Below, one piece after another: positions 45,104 to 54,475 of a stretch of DNA of 64,000 bases. How positions within the stretch are numbered: the stretch's first letter is position 1; each line of letters begins with the position of its first letter. Source of the stretch: DASYML01 sp036009045 (GTDB lineage Bacteria; Acidobacteriota; Blastocatellia; Pyrinomonadales; Pyrinomonadaceae); contig DASYML010000008.1 in assembly GCA_036009045.1 (NCBI GenBank), forward strand, positions 1 to 64,000, in the 5' to 3' direction. The notes under the pieces were generated by a model. That model saw only the letters and a program-made list of their open reading frames with translations, was not told the origin of the DNA and ran no database searches. Both the position numbers and the translations under genes were made by a program.

Positions 45104-45907
45104 ATGGCACAGGGTCTTTATCAAGCGGCGGAGAGAGAAGCTTTTACGCAAGCGGTTTTGCGGGACGGCTTCTGCATCCTGCCGGAACATTTTTCCGTCG
45201 AGACGCTCAAGAAATGGCGAGAGGCGTTCGAGCCACTGCTCGAACGCCACATCGCACGCGAAGGACATCTCTTCAATCGCGGCCCGGCGCGTTATTACGT
45301 GACGGTTCCCTTCCAGCAGCCGTTCGCCGAAGCGAGCATCTATGAAGATGAAGACGTGCTCGCCATCGTGCGCGGATTAGTGGGCCAGGATGCGATGCTG
45401 TGCCAGCTTGCGACGGACACGCCCCTCAAAGGCTCCGACTATCAGGAGATACACAGGGACGCTCCGCCGCTCTTCCCCGAATTGGACCAGGAAACGCCGC
45501 CCTTTCAACTCGCCGTCAACTTTCCGCTCGTCGAAGTGACGCCTCAGAACGGTCCCTTCGATGTCGCGCGCGGAACGCACATGATGTCCAAAGAGGAAGG
45601 GATGCGTCGTATAGAATCGGGCGAGATTACATTGGAGCCGCTCACGATGCGCCTCGGCGACGTGATGATACGCGACGTGCGCGGCCTTCATCGCGGGACG
45701 CCCAACCAGACGCTTGAGCCGCGCCCGATGGTCGTCCTCGGCTACAGCCGCCGCTGGCTCTACAGGCCGGAAGTCAGCATCCGCGTGCCCCGCGCCGCGC
45801 TCGACACGCTGTCCGAACGCGCGCGCTATCTCCTGCGCTTCAACCCCATCGTCGAATCATTAGACGAAGGCTCGGAGACGGAAGTCTATCAATCGTTCGC
45901 TTATTAA
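45104..45907 (+). CDS. Phytanoyl-CoA dioxygenase (PhyH) family protein
   Basis: 267 residues, cytosolic. The double-stranded beta-helix iron ligands of Fe(II)/2-oxoglutarate dioxygenases are seen as H-R-D in YQEIHRDAPPLFPEL and the distal His in DVRGLHRGTPN, with a following Arg (EPRPMVVLGYSRRWL) that could bind 2-oxoglutarate. PhyH-family members hydroxylate diverse small molecules; the substrate here is not predictable. It is 24 bp after the permease and ends 9 bp before a convergent gene. Co-location with sugar genes suggests a sugar-derived or osmolyte substrate; this is weak inference. Confidence 0.88.
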   Translation: MAQGLYQAAEREAFTQAVLRDGFCILPEHFSVETLKKWREAFEPLLERHIAREGHLFNRGPARYYVTVPFQQPFAEASIYEDEDVLAIVRGLVGQDAMLCQLATDTPLKGSDYQEIHRDAPPLFPELDQETPPFQLAVNFPLVEVTPQNGPFDVARGTHMMSKEEGMRRIESGEITLEPLTMRLGDVMIRDVRGLHRGTPNQTLEPRPMVVLGYSRRWLYRPEVSIRVPRAALDTLSERARYLLRFNPIVESLDEGSETEVYQSFAY

Positions 45908-45916
45908 GGGCGCGCC

Positions 45917-46831
45917 TTATTCGCCAGCCGTTTGCTCTACGAGCGGGGTGATGGCGGCCTCCAGCGATGCCTCTGTTTCTCCTGCGTCCACGTTTCCGAA
46001 GAGATACCAACGCTCGGTGTGCGCGGCGGCCTCGCCCGGTTCGAGGCGTTGCAGCGGGCCGAGCGATTCTATCTCTATGAATGTGCCTGCGGTGTAGGTC
46101 TCGTTGTTGCTGCCATAATCAGGATAGCTCGCGCCCTCTTGATAATCGAAGCGCTTGACGAAGAGCGTCCGCCGACGCAGATAAGCGGCCCACCCCTGCT
46201 TGTTGGTGATGCCCGCTTTCTGTGGTCCGGCCAGACGCTCGTCCGTCCGCAAGCGCAGATACTTTTGGCTGATGGTCCAGCGCGGGTCGCTGAGGTCCGT
46301 GTAATGCCAGAGGACGAGCGGGCGCGCGGGCAGCAGGTATGCGTCCCAGGAGAGGTAAGGCTCCTGCGGGAAGATGGCCTCGCCTCCGCCGTTCATAATC
46401 GTCAAGGCCCAGGGAGCGAGGTCAATCGCCCACTGATTCCGGTTGATGATGCGATGATGGAGGGTGACACACGTGCCCCCGGATTCAAGGCTGACGGTCA
46501 TCTCTTTCTGGATGCCGGTCTCGCGTTCCGGGGCGGGCATCAGTCGGATTTTGTTGTCGGCTTCGATCTCCGATTGGAGAGGGCTGTTATCCGGCACGTA
46601 GCTGCGCGGGTTGGCCTCCGGCGCGGCCCAGAGACGATGGCCGCCCCAGGGCTTGAATTCACCGAACGCTGTCTGCGTGGCTAACTCCGGGACTTCCGCG
46701 AGGATATTATCCTGGTCCAGAAATCCGTAGCGGACAATGCGTGGACCAATATCCGTCGTGACGATGACTTCGACGCTGCCGCTCGATAACCTGTAGCAGT
46801 TGGGTTGATTTAGATAAGAAACCTTTTGCAC
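45917..46831 (-). CDS. Galactose-mutarotase-like (DUF4380-type) protein
   Basis: 304 residues from the GTG at 46831, chosen because GAGGAG stands eight bases upstream; longer forms to 46969 would lack a ribosome-binding site. The all-beta supersandwich pattern includes VEVIVTTDIGPRIVRYGF, FGEFKPWGGHRLWAAPEANP, LHHRIINRNQWAIDLAPWAL and ESLGPLQRLEPGEAAAHTER. The R, H and E in GGHRLW and RLEPGE resemble the positions used in aldose-epimerase relatives, but a clear catalytic His/Glu pair cannot be assigned. It may interconvert anomers or be non-enzymatic. It is divergent from the GH2 gene across a 288-bp regulatory gap. Confidence 0.75.
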   Translation of the reverse strand: MQKVSYLNQPNCYRLSSGSVEVIVTTDIGPRIVRYGFLDQDNILAEVPELATQTAFGEFKPWGGHRLWAAPEANPRSYVPDNSPLQSEIEADNKIRLMPAPERETGIQKEMTVSLESGGTCVTLHHRIINRNQWAIDLAPWALTIMNGGGEAIFPQEPYLSWDAYLLPARPLVLWHYTDLSDPRWTISQKYLRLRTDERLAGPQKAGITNKQGWAAYLRRRTLFVKRFDYQEGASYPDYGSNNETYTAGTFIEIESLGPLQRLEPGEAAAHTERWYLFGNVDAGETEASLEAAITPLVEQTAGE

Positions 46832-47019
46832 TTTGACATCTCCTCTTGGCGAATGATAGCCTCGGCCAAAGCAGTGGGAGAAGGTCTTGGCCCACTGGCG
46901 GACTCGCTCCCCCGCAGTCCCCTTCGAGTTGAAAGTATAGAATCCCGGCCCGGCAAATAAATCTTGCATTTACAATCGCTATATGGTAGCCAGTACCGGC
47001 ATTTACCACAATCTGTGGT

Positions 47020-47035
47020 GGGCAACCGTTTGCCC
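47020..47035. promoter_or_regulatory. GalR/LacI-type operator between divergent genes
   Basis: GGGCAACCGTTTGCCC is a 16-bp near-palindrome of the form GCAAnCGnTTGC, the classic LacI/GalR/PurR operator pattern with central CG. It lies 85 bp before the GH2 start in the 46832-47119 gap. Next to it, ACCACAATCTGTGGT (47005-47019) is a second perfect short inverted repeat. Confidence 0.6.
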
Positions 47036-47119
47036 TCTATGCCCGTCCGAGTAATTCATGCTGCGACCCGAAGTATGACATTTATCGCTCCAGGCATCTG
47101 AGAAAATGAGGAGAGCAGA

Positions 47120-50002
47120 GTGAGCCGCACACGTATAATTCTTGATGGCCTCTGGGACTTTTACATAGACCCCCGGCAGCATTTGACGCCGCAGACCCTG
47201 GAGGGCGAAGGGGGCGCGCCCCGTCGTATTCAGGTGCCCGGTCCCTGGCAGGCCCAGTTTGAAGACCTGCGCAATTACAGCGGGGTCGCATGGTATCGCC
47301 ATACCTTTGAATTCCCTAAAGGCTTTTTCGAGCAGGCGGTCCTTGAGCCGACTTACGTCCTGCATTTCGGCGCGGTTGATTATTACACCACCGTCTGGCT
47401 CAACGGGCAGAAGGTCGGAGAGCACGAGGGCGGCTATCTGCCCTTCGATTTGAAGTTGGACGAAGCGCTCCGCCCAGACGGGCCTAATGAGTTGATCGTG
47501 CGCGTGATTGACCCCGGCGACGACGAGCACATCGGCGAGAAGTTCAATTTCGCTTTCACGGAAATCCCGCACGGCAAGCAGAGTTGGTATGGTCCCATCG
47601 GCGGTATCTGGCAGAGCGTCTACATGGAGGCGCGTCACGCGACGCACATCACGGGCCTGCATATCACGCCGGACATCGTCGGCCAACTGGCACAGGTCAA
47701 CATCCGCTTGAACCGTCCGGCGATTCGTGCGATGGGCGTCATGCTGACGCTGACGGATCCGCAGGAGCAGTTGAGCCTGCACCGCTTCACCCTCCGGGAG
47801 GGCGAGCAGGAATTTCAAACATCGCTCTCCATTCCAGACCCACTGCTCTGGGATACCGTTCACCCGAACCTCTACTATCTGGAAGCGGCTCTCGTCGGCG
47901 AAGAGGACTTGCGGCTGGATTCCGTCTCGTCCAATTTCGGGATGCGCAGTATTAGCGCCTCTGCCGAAGGTCACCTGATGCTCAACGGGCGGATTCTTTA
48001 TTTGCGCGGAGCATTGGACCAGGATTATTACCCCGCCTCGATTTATACGCCGTTCAGCGACCTCGAATTAGAGGACCAATTCGCCAAGGCCAAGCACATG
48101 GGCCTCAACTGCCTGCGGACGCACATCAAGATTACGGACCCGCGTTATTATGACGCGGCTGACCGCGCGGGCCTGCTCATCTGGACCGAACTGCCGAACT
48201 GGGAGAACCTCACCCCGGCGGTCAAGGAGCGCGCACGCGAGACCCTCGACGGGATGATCGAGCGCGACTGGAATCATCCCTCTATCGTTATCTGGACCAT
48301 CGTCAACGAGGGCTGGGGAGTGGACCTCGCGGCCAACCCTGAACATCGCGCCTGGCTCGCGGAGACTTATGATTATCTCAAGAAGTTGGACCCGCACCGG
48401 CTGGTCGTGGGAAATTCCGCCTGCTTCACAAACTTTCACGTCGTCACGGACATAGAAGATTTTCATAACTACTACTCTATCCCGGACCATTATCGCCAGT
48501 GGCGCTCGTGGGTCGAGACCTTCGCGGGACGCGCGCCCTGGAGTTTCGCGCACGCTTACGAAAACATAGACGAGTGGCGTGAGTTCCTGCGCGACCCGTG
48601 GAACAAACAGGCGCGCTCGCTCGCGCCCGAAGTGCGTCGGCGCGGTAATGAACCGATGGTCGTTTCGGAGTTTGGCAACTGGGGCTTGCCGGATGTGTCC
48701 AAGTTGAGACTCTGTTACGGAGGACACGACCCCTGGTGGTTCGAGACGGGAATTGAGTGGGGCGAGGGCGCTGTCTACCCGCACGGCGTCGAAGACCGTT
48801 ACAAAACCTGGCATCTGGACAAAATCTTTCCGACCTTTTCCGACCTCGCGGCGGGGAGCCAGCGGATGCAGTTCTGCGCGCTTAAATATCAGATCGAACA
48901 GATGCGCCGCCACCCTTCCATCGTCGGCTACATCATCACGGAGTTCACGGACGTACACTGGGAGTGCAACGGCCTTCTGGACATGTGCCGCAATCCGAAG
49001 ACTTTTTACGAAGCCCTCGCCAACGTCAACAGCGCTGATGCCATCGTCCCTGACTGGGAGCGCGTTAGTTTCTGGGAGGGCGAGCGTTGTCAGGTGCGTC
49101 TCGCGCTCTCTCATTTTTCGAGCACGGACCTCGGCGGGTGCAAGCTGGAATGGTCTCTGGACCAGTGGCCGGAGGTCTCCGGCGTCTTCGAGGGATTGAT
49201 GCCGCGCTCCGCGCAAATCATAGAGATAGGCACTGTGGACTTTGAAGTTCCCGCGCCGGAGCGGGGCCAGCGCGTGCGCCTTGAAATGCGTCTCATCAAC
49301 GCCGCTGGCGAACTCGTCACCAGCAATCACCAGGAGATGTACTTCTTCCCGCGCGCCGTGGGCCAGGCGACGGATGTCACGTTGTGCGCTCCGCCCGAAC
49401 TGGCGGAGACGTTGCGCGCGCTCGGCTATAAGTTGACGGACAATCTGGCGGATGCGGACCTCGCAGTGGTTGAGAAGATGACGGATGACCTGCGGCGTTA
49501 TGTCCAGAGCGGCGGACGCGTGCTGTGGATGGCGCAGACTGCGGAATCGCAACAGACCTACCTCGGCAACCTCACTATCTCGGAGCGACAGGGCCGCAGG
49601 TGGCAGGGCGATTGGGCCAATAATATGAACTGGATTCGCCAGGACCAATTATTCGGACAGATACCGACGGGCGGGCTGGTGGACTTCGCCTTCGCGGACC
49701 TCACGCCGGACCACGTCATCGTCGGTCTCAACCCGCGCGAGTTTGCCTCGGATGTGCATGCGGGTCTCTTCGTCGGATGGATACATCACACCGTCGCCCT
49801 CATCGCCGAACGACGCTTCGGCAACGGGCGTCTGATGGTCTCCACATTCCAACTGCGCCAGCATCTCCTGACGCAACCCGTCGCCGCCATCATGCTCCGC
49901 GACATGGTCATACACCTCGCCCGCGTTGACGCGGAAAAGCAGTCCGAACCCGACCAGGAACAGGACCAGAAATCCCCCGCCGTGCTCCAACCGATGCATT
50001 AA
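47120..50002 (+). CDS. Cytoplasmic glycoside hydrolase family 2
   Basis: 960 residues, no signal peptide; the GTG start has GGAGAG upstream. The build is the same as the exported GH2 at 30911-33805: VAWYRHTFEFP, HFGAVDYYTTVWLNGQ, HEGGYLPFDL, acid/base Glu in TIVNEGWG (about residue 397), nucleophile Glu in VVSEFGNWGLP (about 517), and the shared YIITEFTDVHWECNGLLDM. The two proteins are paralogues, one periplasmic and one intracellular. This suggests stepwise breakdown: long chains outside, imported disaccharides inside. The specificity is not deducible; the family includes beta-galactosidases and beta-galactofuranosidases. Confidence 0.92.
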   Translation: MSRTRIILDGLWDFYIDPRQHLTPQTLEGEGGAPRRIQVPGPWQAQFEDLRNYSGVAWYRHTFEFPKGFFEQAVLEPTYVLHFGAVDYYTTVWLNGQKVGEHEGGYLPFDLKLDEALRPDGPNELIVRVIDPGDDEHIGEKFNFAFTEIPHGKQSWYGPIGGIWQSVYMEARHATHITGLHITPDIVGQLAQVNIRLNRPAIRAMGVMLTLTDPQEQLSLHRFTLREGEQEFQTSLSIPDPLLWDTVHPNLYYLEAALVGEEDLRLDSVSSNFGMRSISASAEGHLMLNGRILYLRGALDQDYYPASIYTPFSDLELEDQFAKAKHMGLNCLRTHIKITDPRYYDAADRAGLLIWTELPNWENLTPAVKERARETLDGMIERDWNHPSIVIWTIVNEGWGVDLAANPEHRAWLAETYDYLKKLDPHRLVVGNSACFTNFHVVTDIEDFHNYYSIPDHYRQWRSWVETFAGRAPWSFAHAYENIDEWREFLRDPWNKQARSLAPEVRRRGNEPMVVSEFGNWGLPDVSKLRLCYGGHDPWWFETGIEWGEGAVYPHGVEDRYKTWHLDKIFPTFSDLAAGSQRMQFCALKYQIEQMRRHPSIVGYIITEFTDVHWECNGLLDMCRNPKTFYEALANVNSADAIVPDWERVSFWEGERCQVRLALSHFSSTDLGGCKLEWSLDQWPEVSGVFEGLMPRSAQIIEIGTVDFEVPAPERGQRVRLEMRLINAAGELVTSNHQEMYFFPRAVGQATDVTLCAPPELAETLRALGYKLTDNLADADLAVVEKMTDDLRRYVQSGGRVLWMAQTAESQQTYLGNLTISERQGRRWQGDWANNMNWIRQDQLFGQIPTGGLVDFAFADLTPDHVIVGLNPREFASDVHAGLFVGWIHHTVALIAERRFGNGRLMVSTFQLRQHLLTQPVAAIMLRDMVIHLARVDAEKQSEPDQEQDQKSPAVLQPMH

Positions 50003-50003
50003 A

Positions 50004-50065
50004 GAGTCCAAGGTCTAAAGTCAAAAGCCGATAGTTTCCAGTTCTTGACTTTGGACCTTGGACTC
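50004..50065. repeat. D-type word hairpin (AGTCCAAGG words)
   Basis: GAGTCCAAGGTCTAAAGTCA pairs with TGACTTTGGACCTTGGACTC over about 20 bp, directly after the GH2 stop. It could act as a terminator, although no T-run follows. Confidence 0.85.
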
Positions 50066-50160
50066 GCTCGGACTTATCAAAAAATTTTCTCCGCGCGGTG
50101 TATTTCCACGTCTCAAGCCCACACTGTGAGAGCGTACAAGGTGGCCTCAAATGGTTTCAC

Positions 50161-50166
50161 TATAAT
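50161..50166 (+). promoter_or_regulatory. -10 box of the small peptide gene
   Basis: TATAAT, a perfect sigma70 -10, placed 25 bp before the small gene; no convincing -35 is seen upstream. ATGGTTTCACTAT occurs at 50151 and again at 50191, so the promoter overlaps one member of a 13-bp direct repeat whose second member is the gene's start. Confidence 0.6.
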
Positions 50167-50190
50167 TTTTACACAAGGGGAGAATTTCGC

Positions 50191-50373
50191 ATGGTTTCAC
50201 TATTACCTTTCGTCCTCAGCTTAGCTTTCACCTTCGGCGGCGGTACGGCCAATACCGATCTGGGTTATGATACGCAGCGGCTGGACACCACCACAATATC
50301 AGTACAGTCAGATGATGCCGATACGCCTCCGCCGTGTACGTCACTCTGCAAAGGCCCGGAGGAAGTGTTTTAA
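50191..50373 (+). CDS. 60-residue peptide with hydrophobic N-terminus and C-terminal Cys pair
   Basis: 60 residues from the ATG at 50191 with AGGGGAG ten bases upstream. The N-terminal hydrophobic stretch (VSLLPFVLSLAFTFGGG) lacks the usual positive charge. The middle is polar (TANTDLGYDTQRLDTTTISV) and the end is acidic/Pro-rich with CTSLCKGPEEVF. It has its own -10 box, ribosome-binding site and a perfect terminator hairpin, making a short monocistronic unit unlike most genes here. I do not recognise it. It could be an exported small protein or a precursor peptide; no modification enzyme is adjacent. Confidence 0.65.
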   Translation: MVSLLPFVLSLAFTFGGGTANTDLGYDTQRLDTTTISVQSDDADTPPPCTSLCKGPEEVF

Positions 50374-50419
50374 TCTTCTGTCCGTGCAATTACATAATCA
50401 CTCGATGGATGCAGTCATC

Positions 50420-50448
50420 AAAGGGATGGGCCAAAAACCCATCCCTTT
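50420..50448 (+). terminator. Terminator-like hairpin after the small peptide gene
   Basis: AAAGGGATGGG and CCCATCCCTTT form a perfect 11-bp stem around a 7-nt loop (CCAAAAA). No long T-run follows. Confidence 0.7.
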
Positions 50449-50521
50449 AATGTTGCTCGCCGGGCAGCGCGTCTGCCGCCGGGTCTCATGGCGTTCGTTA
50501 GTTTTCAAGACCTGTTTGACC

Positions 50522-50549
50522 TTGACATTTCGCGGGCGTGTAATACATT
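50522..50549 (+). promoter_or_regulatory. Sigma70-type promoter of the aldolase-like gene
   Basis: A perfect -35 TTGACA (50522-50527), a 16-nt spacer and TACATT (50544-50549) lie about 48 bp before the ATG at 50597. Confidence 0.65.
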
Positions 50550-50596
50550 GACCCTCAAACAAAGTACACATCAGCACCCTTTGATTGAGGAGACAC

Positions 50597-51949
50597 ATGA
50601 AGACATCCCTTTCCGACGATTCGATGCGTGAGGTCACATCAAGCCTGGAGGAAGCCAACCACTCCTTCGCGCTCAAGTATCCGGGCGAGACTGGCCGCCG
50701 CCAGCCCGTCCACACCGTCTACGGCGGCGCTCATCTCTTCAAAGCTGACTCCGCGCGCAGGCTCGGCGCATTGGCCCGCCGCTCGCTCGAACAGTACGCG
50801 CCGGACGCAGCCTCATTCGCCAAGGCCACCGGCCTGCCGGAAGCGTTGGCCCAAACGATCTATACGCGCGTGCTTGAAAAATTGGACCGCGAGCCGGTCG
50901 AGGATTTTCGCATAGACTTTGAGGACGGCTACGGCAATCGCCCGGATGAGGAAGAAGATGGTCACGCCGAGATGGCCGCGAGCGAAGTCGCGGCGGGTCT
51001 CGACAATGGCACGCTCTCGCCCTTCATAGGGATTCGCATCAAGCCTCTGACGGAAGAGTTGCGTGCGCGCAGCCTCCGTACGCTGGATATTTTCGTCTCG
51101 ACCCTGTCGGAAAAGAGCGGCGGGCGGCTGCCGGAAAATTTCGTCGTCACGCTGCCGAAGATTACCGTGCCCGAACAGGTCCGCGCGCTCGCCAAAATTT
51201 TCGCGGAACTCGAATCTGCCAACGGTCTCGCCAGCGGCTCTCTCAAGATGGAGATGATGATCGAGACGACGCAATCCATCATCACTCATCGTGGCGAGAT
51301 AAATCTTCCCTTATTGCTCGAAGCGGCTGAAGGGTGCTGCGTCGCCGCGCACTTCGGGACTTACGATTACACGGCCAGTTGCAGTATCACCGCCGCGCAC
51401 CAGCACATGCTGCATCCGGCCTGTGATTTCGCGCGACACATGATGCAGGTCGCCTTCGCGGGCACGGGCATCTGGCTCTCCGACGGCGCGACCAACATCA
51501 TGCCGGTCGCGCCACATCGCGCCACGGTGGCTGGACCAGAATTGACGCCGCAGCAAAGGGAAGAGAATCGCACGGTGGTGTGGCGCGCGTGGCGACTTCA
51601 TTACGAACACATCCGGCATTCTCTGACGAACGCTTTTTACCAGGGTTGGGACTTGCACCCGGCACAGTTTCCGACACGCTACGCAGCCGTCTACGCCTTC
51701 TTTCTGGACAGCCTGGAGGCGGCGTCCGAACGTCTCAGCAATTTTGTGGAGAAGGCGGCCAAGGCGACCCTCGTCGGCGATGTCTTCGACGATGCGGCCA
51801 CGGGCCAGGGACTGCTCAACTATTTCCTGCGCGCCATCAACTGCGGGGCCATCACGGAAGAGGAAGCGCTCCGCCTCTCCAGCCTGACCCTGACGGAATT
51901 ACGCTCAGGCTCTTTCGTCAAGATTCTCAAGAGCCGTCAGGTCCAATAA
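50597..51949 (+). CDS. HpcH/HpaI aldolase-like protein (DUF6986 type)
   Basis: 450 residues from the ATG at 50597 (GAGGAGA upstream). It belongs to the PEP/pyruvate-binding TIM-barrel superfamily: VEDFRIDFEDGYGNRPDEEE (acidic metal-binding region), KMEMMIETTQSI (the metal-binding Glu strand), and HFGTYDYTASCSITAAHQHM. Homologues are sometimes named phosphoenolpyruvate kinase without experimental support that I know of. The expected reaction is C-C bond cleavage or formation at a 2-oxo acid with a divalent metal; the substrate is unknown. It is a single cytosolic gene with its own promoter. Confidence 0.82.
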   Translation: MKTSLSDDSMREVTSSLEEANHSFALKYPGETGRRQPVHTVYGGAHLFKADSARRLGALARRSLEQYAPDAASFAKATGLPEALAQTIYTRVLEKLDREPVEDFRIDFEDGYGNRPDEEEDGHAEMAASEVAAGLDNGTLSPFIGIRIKPLTEELRARSLRTLDIFVSTLSEKSGGRLPENFVVTLPKITVPEQVRALAKIFAELESANGLASGSLKMEMMIETTQSIITHRGEINLPLLLEAAEGCCVAAHFGTYDYTASCSITAAHQHMLHPACDFARHMMQVAFAGTGIWLSDGATNIMPVAPHRATVAGPELTPQQREENRTVVWRAWRLHYEHIRHSLTNAFYQGWDLHPAQFPTRYAAVYAFFLDSLEAASERLSNFVEKAAKATLVGDVFDDAATGQGLLNYFLRAINCGAITEEEALRLSSLTLTELRSGSFVKILKSRQVQ

Positions 51950-52126
51950 AAACTGTGCACGCCATAAACCCACCAGCCACGTTCCGTTGCTTTTCATAAA
52001 CCGTGGGTTGGGATACTATAAGCCGTCAAACAATCTCAACGTCTCCTCTTTTGTAAATGCTGAAAGGCTCGCGGCATTTTCGGCATCGGCACAACGGTTG
52101 GCCGCTCCCGCTTCCGGCAAATTTCG

Positions 52127-54475
52127 ATGGGAAAGGAAAATTCCATTTTGCAGACCCGGCACTACCTTACACTGCTTTTGATATTGTGCTGTTCATCTCT
52201 CGTCACGGGCCAGTCCAAATCCAAACCGAGCGATAAGTTTAGGCAGCTAGAGGAGACGCTTCCGACGGCGAACGAGTACCGCACGGCTTCGGGCGCGCCC
52301 GGCCACAAATACTGGCAGCAGCGCGCGGACTATCGCATTGATGTAGAGCTTGACGACGTGCAACATCGCATCACCGGCACGGAGACGATCAACTATCACA
52401 ACTTCTCGCCGGACACGCTCGGCTATCTCTGGCTCCAACTGGACCAGAATATCTTTGCGAAAGATTCAGCGGCCATCAAGACACAGACCGCGCCCGGCTT
52501 CGAGCGCTTGCCTTTAACCGCGCTTGAGAATCTGGTCAAACGCGATTTCGACGGCGGCGATAAGATTACGGCGGTGCGTGATGCGAAGGGCGCGACGCTT
52601 CCCTACACGGTCGTCGGGACGATGATGAGAGTTGACCTGCCACAGCCTCTGGCGTCGGGCCAGTCCGTCGTCTTTTCAGTTGATTGGAACTACAACATTA
52701 CGGATCAGCGCAAGCTGGGCGGGCGCTCCGGCTATGAATATTTTCCGCAGGACGGCAATTATTTGTATGAGATAGCGCAGTGGTTTCCGCGCATGGCGGC
52801 CTACAACGACGTGAGCGGCTGGCAACACAAACAGTTTCTCGGCGCTGGCGAATTCACGCTTGAGTTCGGTGATTACAACGTCCGCATCACCGCGCCTGAC
52901 GATCACATCGTCGCCGCGACGGGCGTCTTGCAGAATCCTTTAGAGGTCTTGACGAAGGCGCAGCGCGACCGTCTCGAACAATCTAAGACTGCACAGAAGC
53001 CCGTCCTCATCGTGACGCCGGAAGAAGCGAAGGCCAACGAATCGAGCAAGCCGAAGGGCAAAAAGACATGGTCCTTCGCGGCTAAGGATGTGCGCGATTT
53101 CGCCTTCGCGTCTTCCAGAAAATTTATCTGGGACGCGCAACTGCACAACGTCGGCGGCAATCGTGTGATGGCGATGTCCTTCTATCCGAAGGAGGGCAAC
53201 CCGCTCTGGGGCCAGTATTCGACGCAGGCCATCATGCACACCTTGAACGTCTATTCGCGTTACACCTTCACGTTTCCCTACCCGACGGCGATTTCGGTTA
53301 ATGGACCAGTCGGCGGCATGGAATATCCTATGATCTGCTTTAATGGTCCAAGACCGGAACCCGACGGGACTTATCCGGCGAGCACGAAGTACGGACTCAT
53401 TTCCGTCATCATTCATGAGGTCGGGCACAATTTCTTCCCGATGGTCGTCAACTCTGACGAGCGACAGTGGACCTGGATGGACGAAGGCTTGAACACTTTC
53501 CTGCAATACCTCGCGGAGCAGGAATGGGAGACAAACTTTCCCTCTCGGCGCGGCGAGCCGAAGAACATCACGGAGTACATGGCTTCGGAAGCGCAAGTGC
53601 CGATTATGACCAACTCGGATTCGGTCTTGCAGTTTGGCAATAACGCTTATGGCAAGCCTGCGACCGCCCTCAACATCCTGCGCGAGACGGTCCTGGGCCG
53701 CGAACTCTTCGATTATTCTTTCAAGGAATACGCGCGGCGCTGGAAGTTCAAGCGGCCTATGCCAGCTGATTTCTTCCGCACGATGGAGGACGCCTCCGGC
53801 ACTGACCTTGATTGGTTCTGGCGCGGCTGGTTCTACTCTACCGACCACACGGACATCGCCATCGAGAACATACATCTCTACACGCTCGACACGCGCAACC
53901 CTGAGACGGAGAAAGAGCGTGCGCGCAGCGAAGCCGCCGCCCAACCCGAAACCCTCTCGCAACAGCGCAACAAGAGCATCCCGAAACGCGTCGAACAGTT
54001 TCCCTCGCTCAACGATTTCTACAACACTTACGACCAGTTCAAGGTGACGGACCGCGAGCGCAAAGAGTTTCAGGACTACGTCGCCACGCTGACAGACCGC
54101 GAGCGCGAACTGCTCAACTCCGGCACGAACTTCTACGTCGTTGATTTAAAAAACATCGGCGGCCTCGTCATGCCCGTCATCCTTGGCGTGGAATACGCGG
54201 ACGGGACGACCGATGAACTACGCATCCCTGCGGAGATTTGGCGCTATAACAATTTCGATGTCTCGAAACTCATCGTCACGAAGAAAGAGATTAAGTCCAT
54301 CGCGCTCGACCCGCACCTGGAAACTGCGGACGTGGACCTCTCCAACAACTTCTTTCCGCGCCGCGTCATCAAGTCCAGATTCCAAAATTTCAGGGACCAG
54401 CAGCGCGCACGCAATCCCATGCAGGAGCTAGAGCGCAAGCCGCAGCCGGAGGGCCAGACGCCAAAACAGCCATGA
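52127..54475 (+). CDS. Exported M1-family aminopeptidase (intact zinc site)
   Basis: 782 residues with a signal peptide (YLTLLLILCCSSLVTGQ); a TTG at 52147 could also be the start. The full gluzincin motif is present: HEVGH in SVIIHEVGHNFFP and the third ligand Glu in TWMDEGLNTFLQYL 18 residues later. The exopeptidase motif region is PVGGMEYPMICFNG (G-x-M-E-x type). It is a periplasmic zinc aminopeptidase, larger than usual because of a C-terminal ~230-residue extension rich in Arg/Glu. The next gene overlaps by four bases. Compare the ligand-less relative at 272-2311. Confidence 0.94.
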   Translation: MGKENSILQTRHYLTLLLILCCSSLVTGQSKSKPSDKFRQLEETLPTANEYRTASGAPGHKYWQQRADYRIDVELDDVQHRITGTETINYHNFSPDTLGYLWLQLDQNIFAKDSAAIKTQTAPGFERLPLTALENLVKRDFDGGDKITAVRDAKGATLPYTVVGTMMRVDLPQPLASGQSVVFSVDWNYNITDQRKLGGRSGYEYFPQDGNYLYEIAQWFPRMAAYNDVSGWQHKQFLGAGEFTLEFGDYNVRITAPDDHIVAATGVLQNPLEVLTKAQRDRLEQSKTAQKPVLIVTPEEAKANESSKPKGKKTWSFAAKDVRDFAFASSRKFIWDAQLHNVGGNRVMAMSFYPKEGNPLWGQYSTQAIMHTLNVYSRYTFTFPYPTAISVNGPVGGMEYPMICFNGPRPEPDGTYPASTKYGLISVIIHEVGHNFFPMVVNSDERQWTWMDEGLNTFLQYLAEQEWETNFPSRRGEPKNITEYMASEAQVPIMTNSDSVLQFGNNAYGKPATALNILRETVLGRELFDYSFKEYARRWKFKRPMPADFFRTMEDASGTDLDWFWRGWFYSTDHTDIAIENIHLYTLDTRNPETEKERARSEAAAQPETLSQQRNKSIPKRVEQFPSLNDFYNTYDQFKVTDRERKEFQDYVATLTDRERELLNSGTNFYVVDLKNIGGLVMPVILGVEYADGTTDELRIPAEIWRYNNFDVSKLIVTKKEIKSIALDPHLETADVDLSNNFFPRRVIKSRFQNFRDQQRARNPMQELERKPQPEGQTPKQP

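Noticed and set aside
46832..46969. Longer N-terminus for the mutarotase-like protein
   Set aside because: No ribosome-binding site lies before the ATG at 46969, whereas GAGGAG stands eight bases before the GTG at 46831.
48068..49648. 526-codon opposite-strand frame inside the cytoplasmic GH2 gene
   Set aside because: It is a mirror of conserved GH2 codons; its product has no domain and is rich in Arg/Val/His as expected for an antisense shadow.
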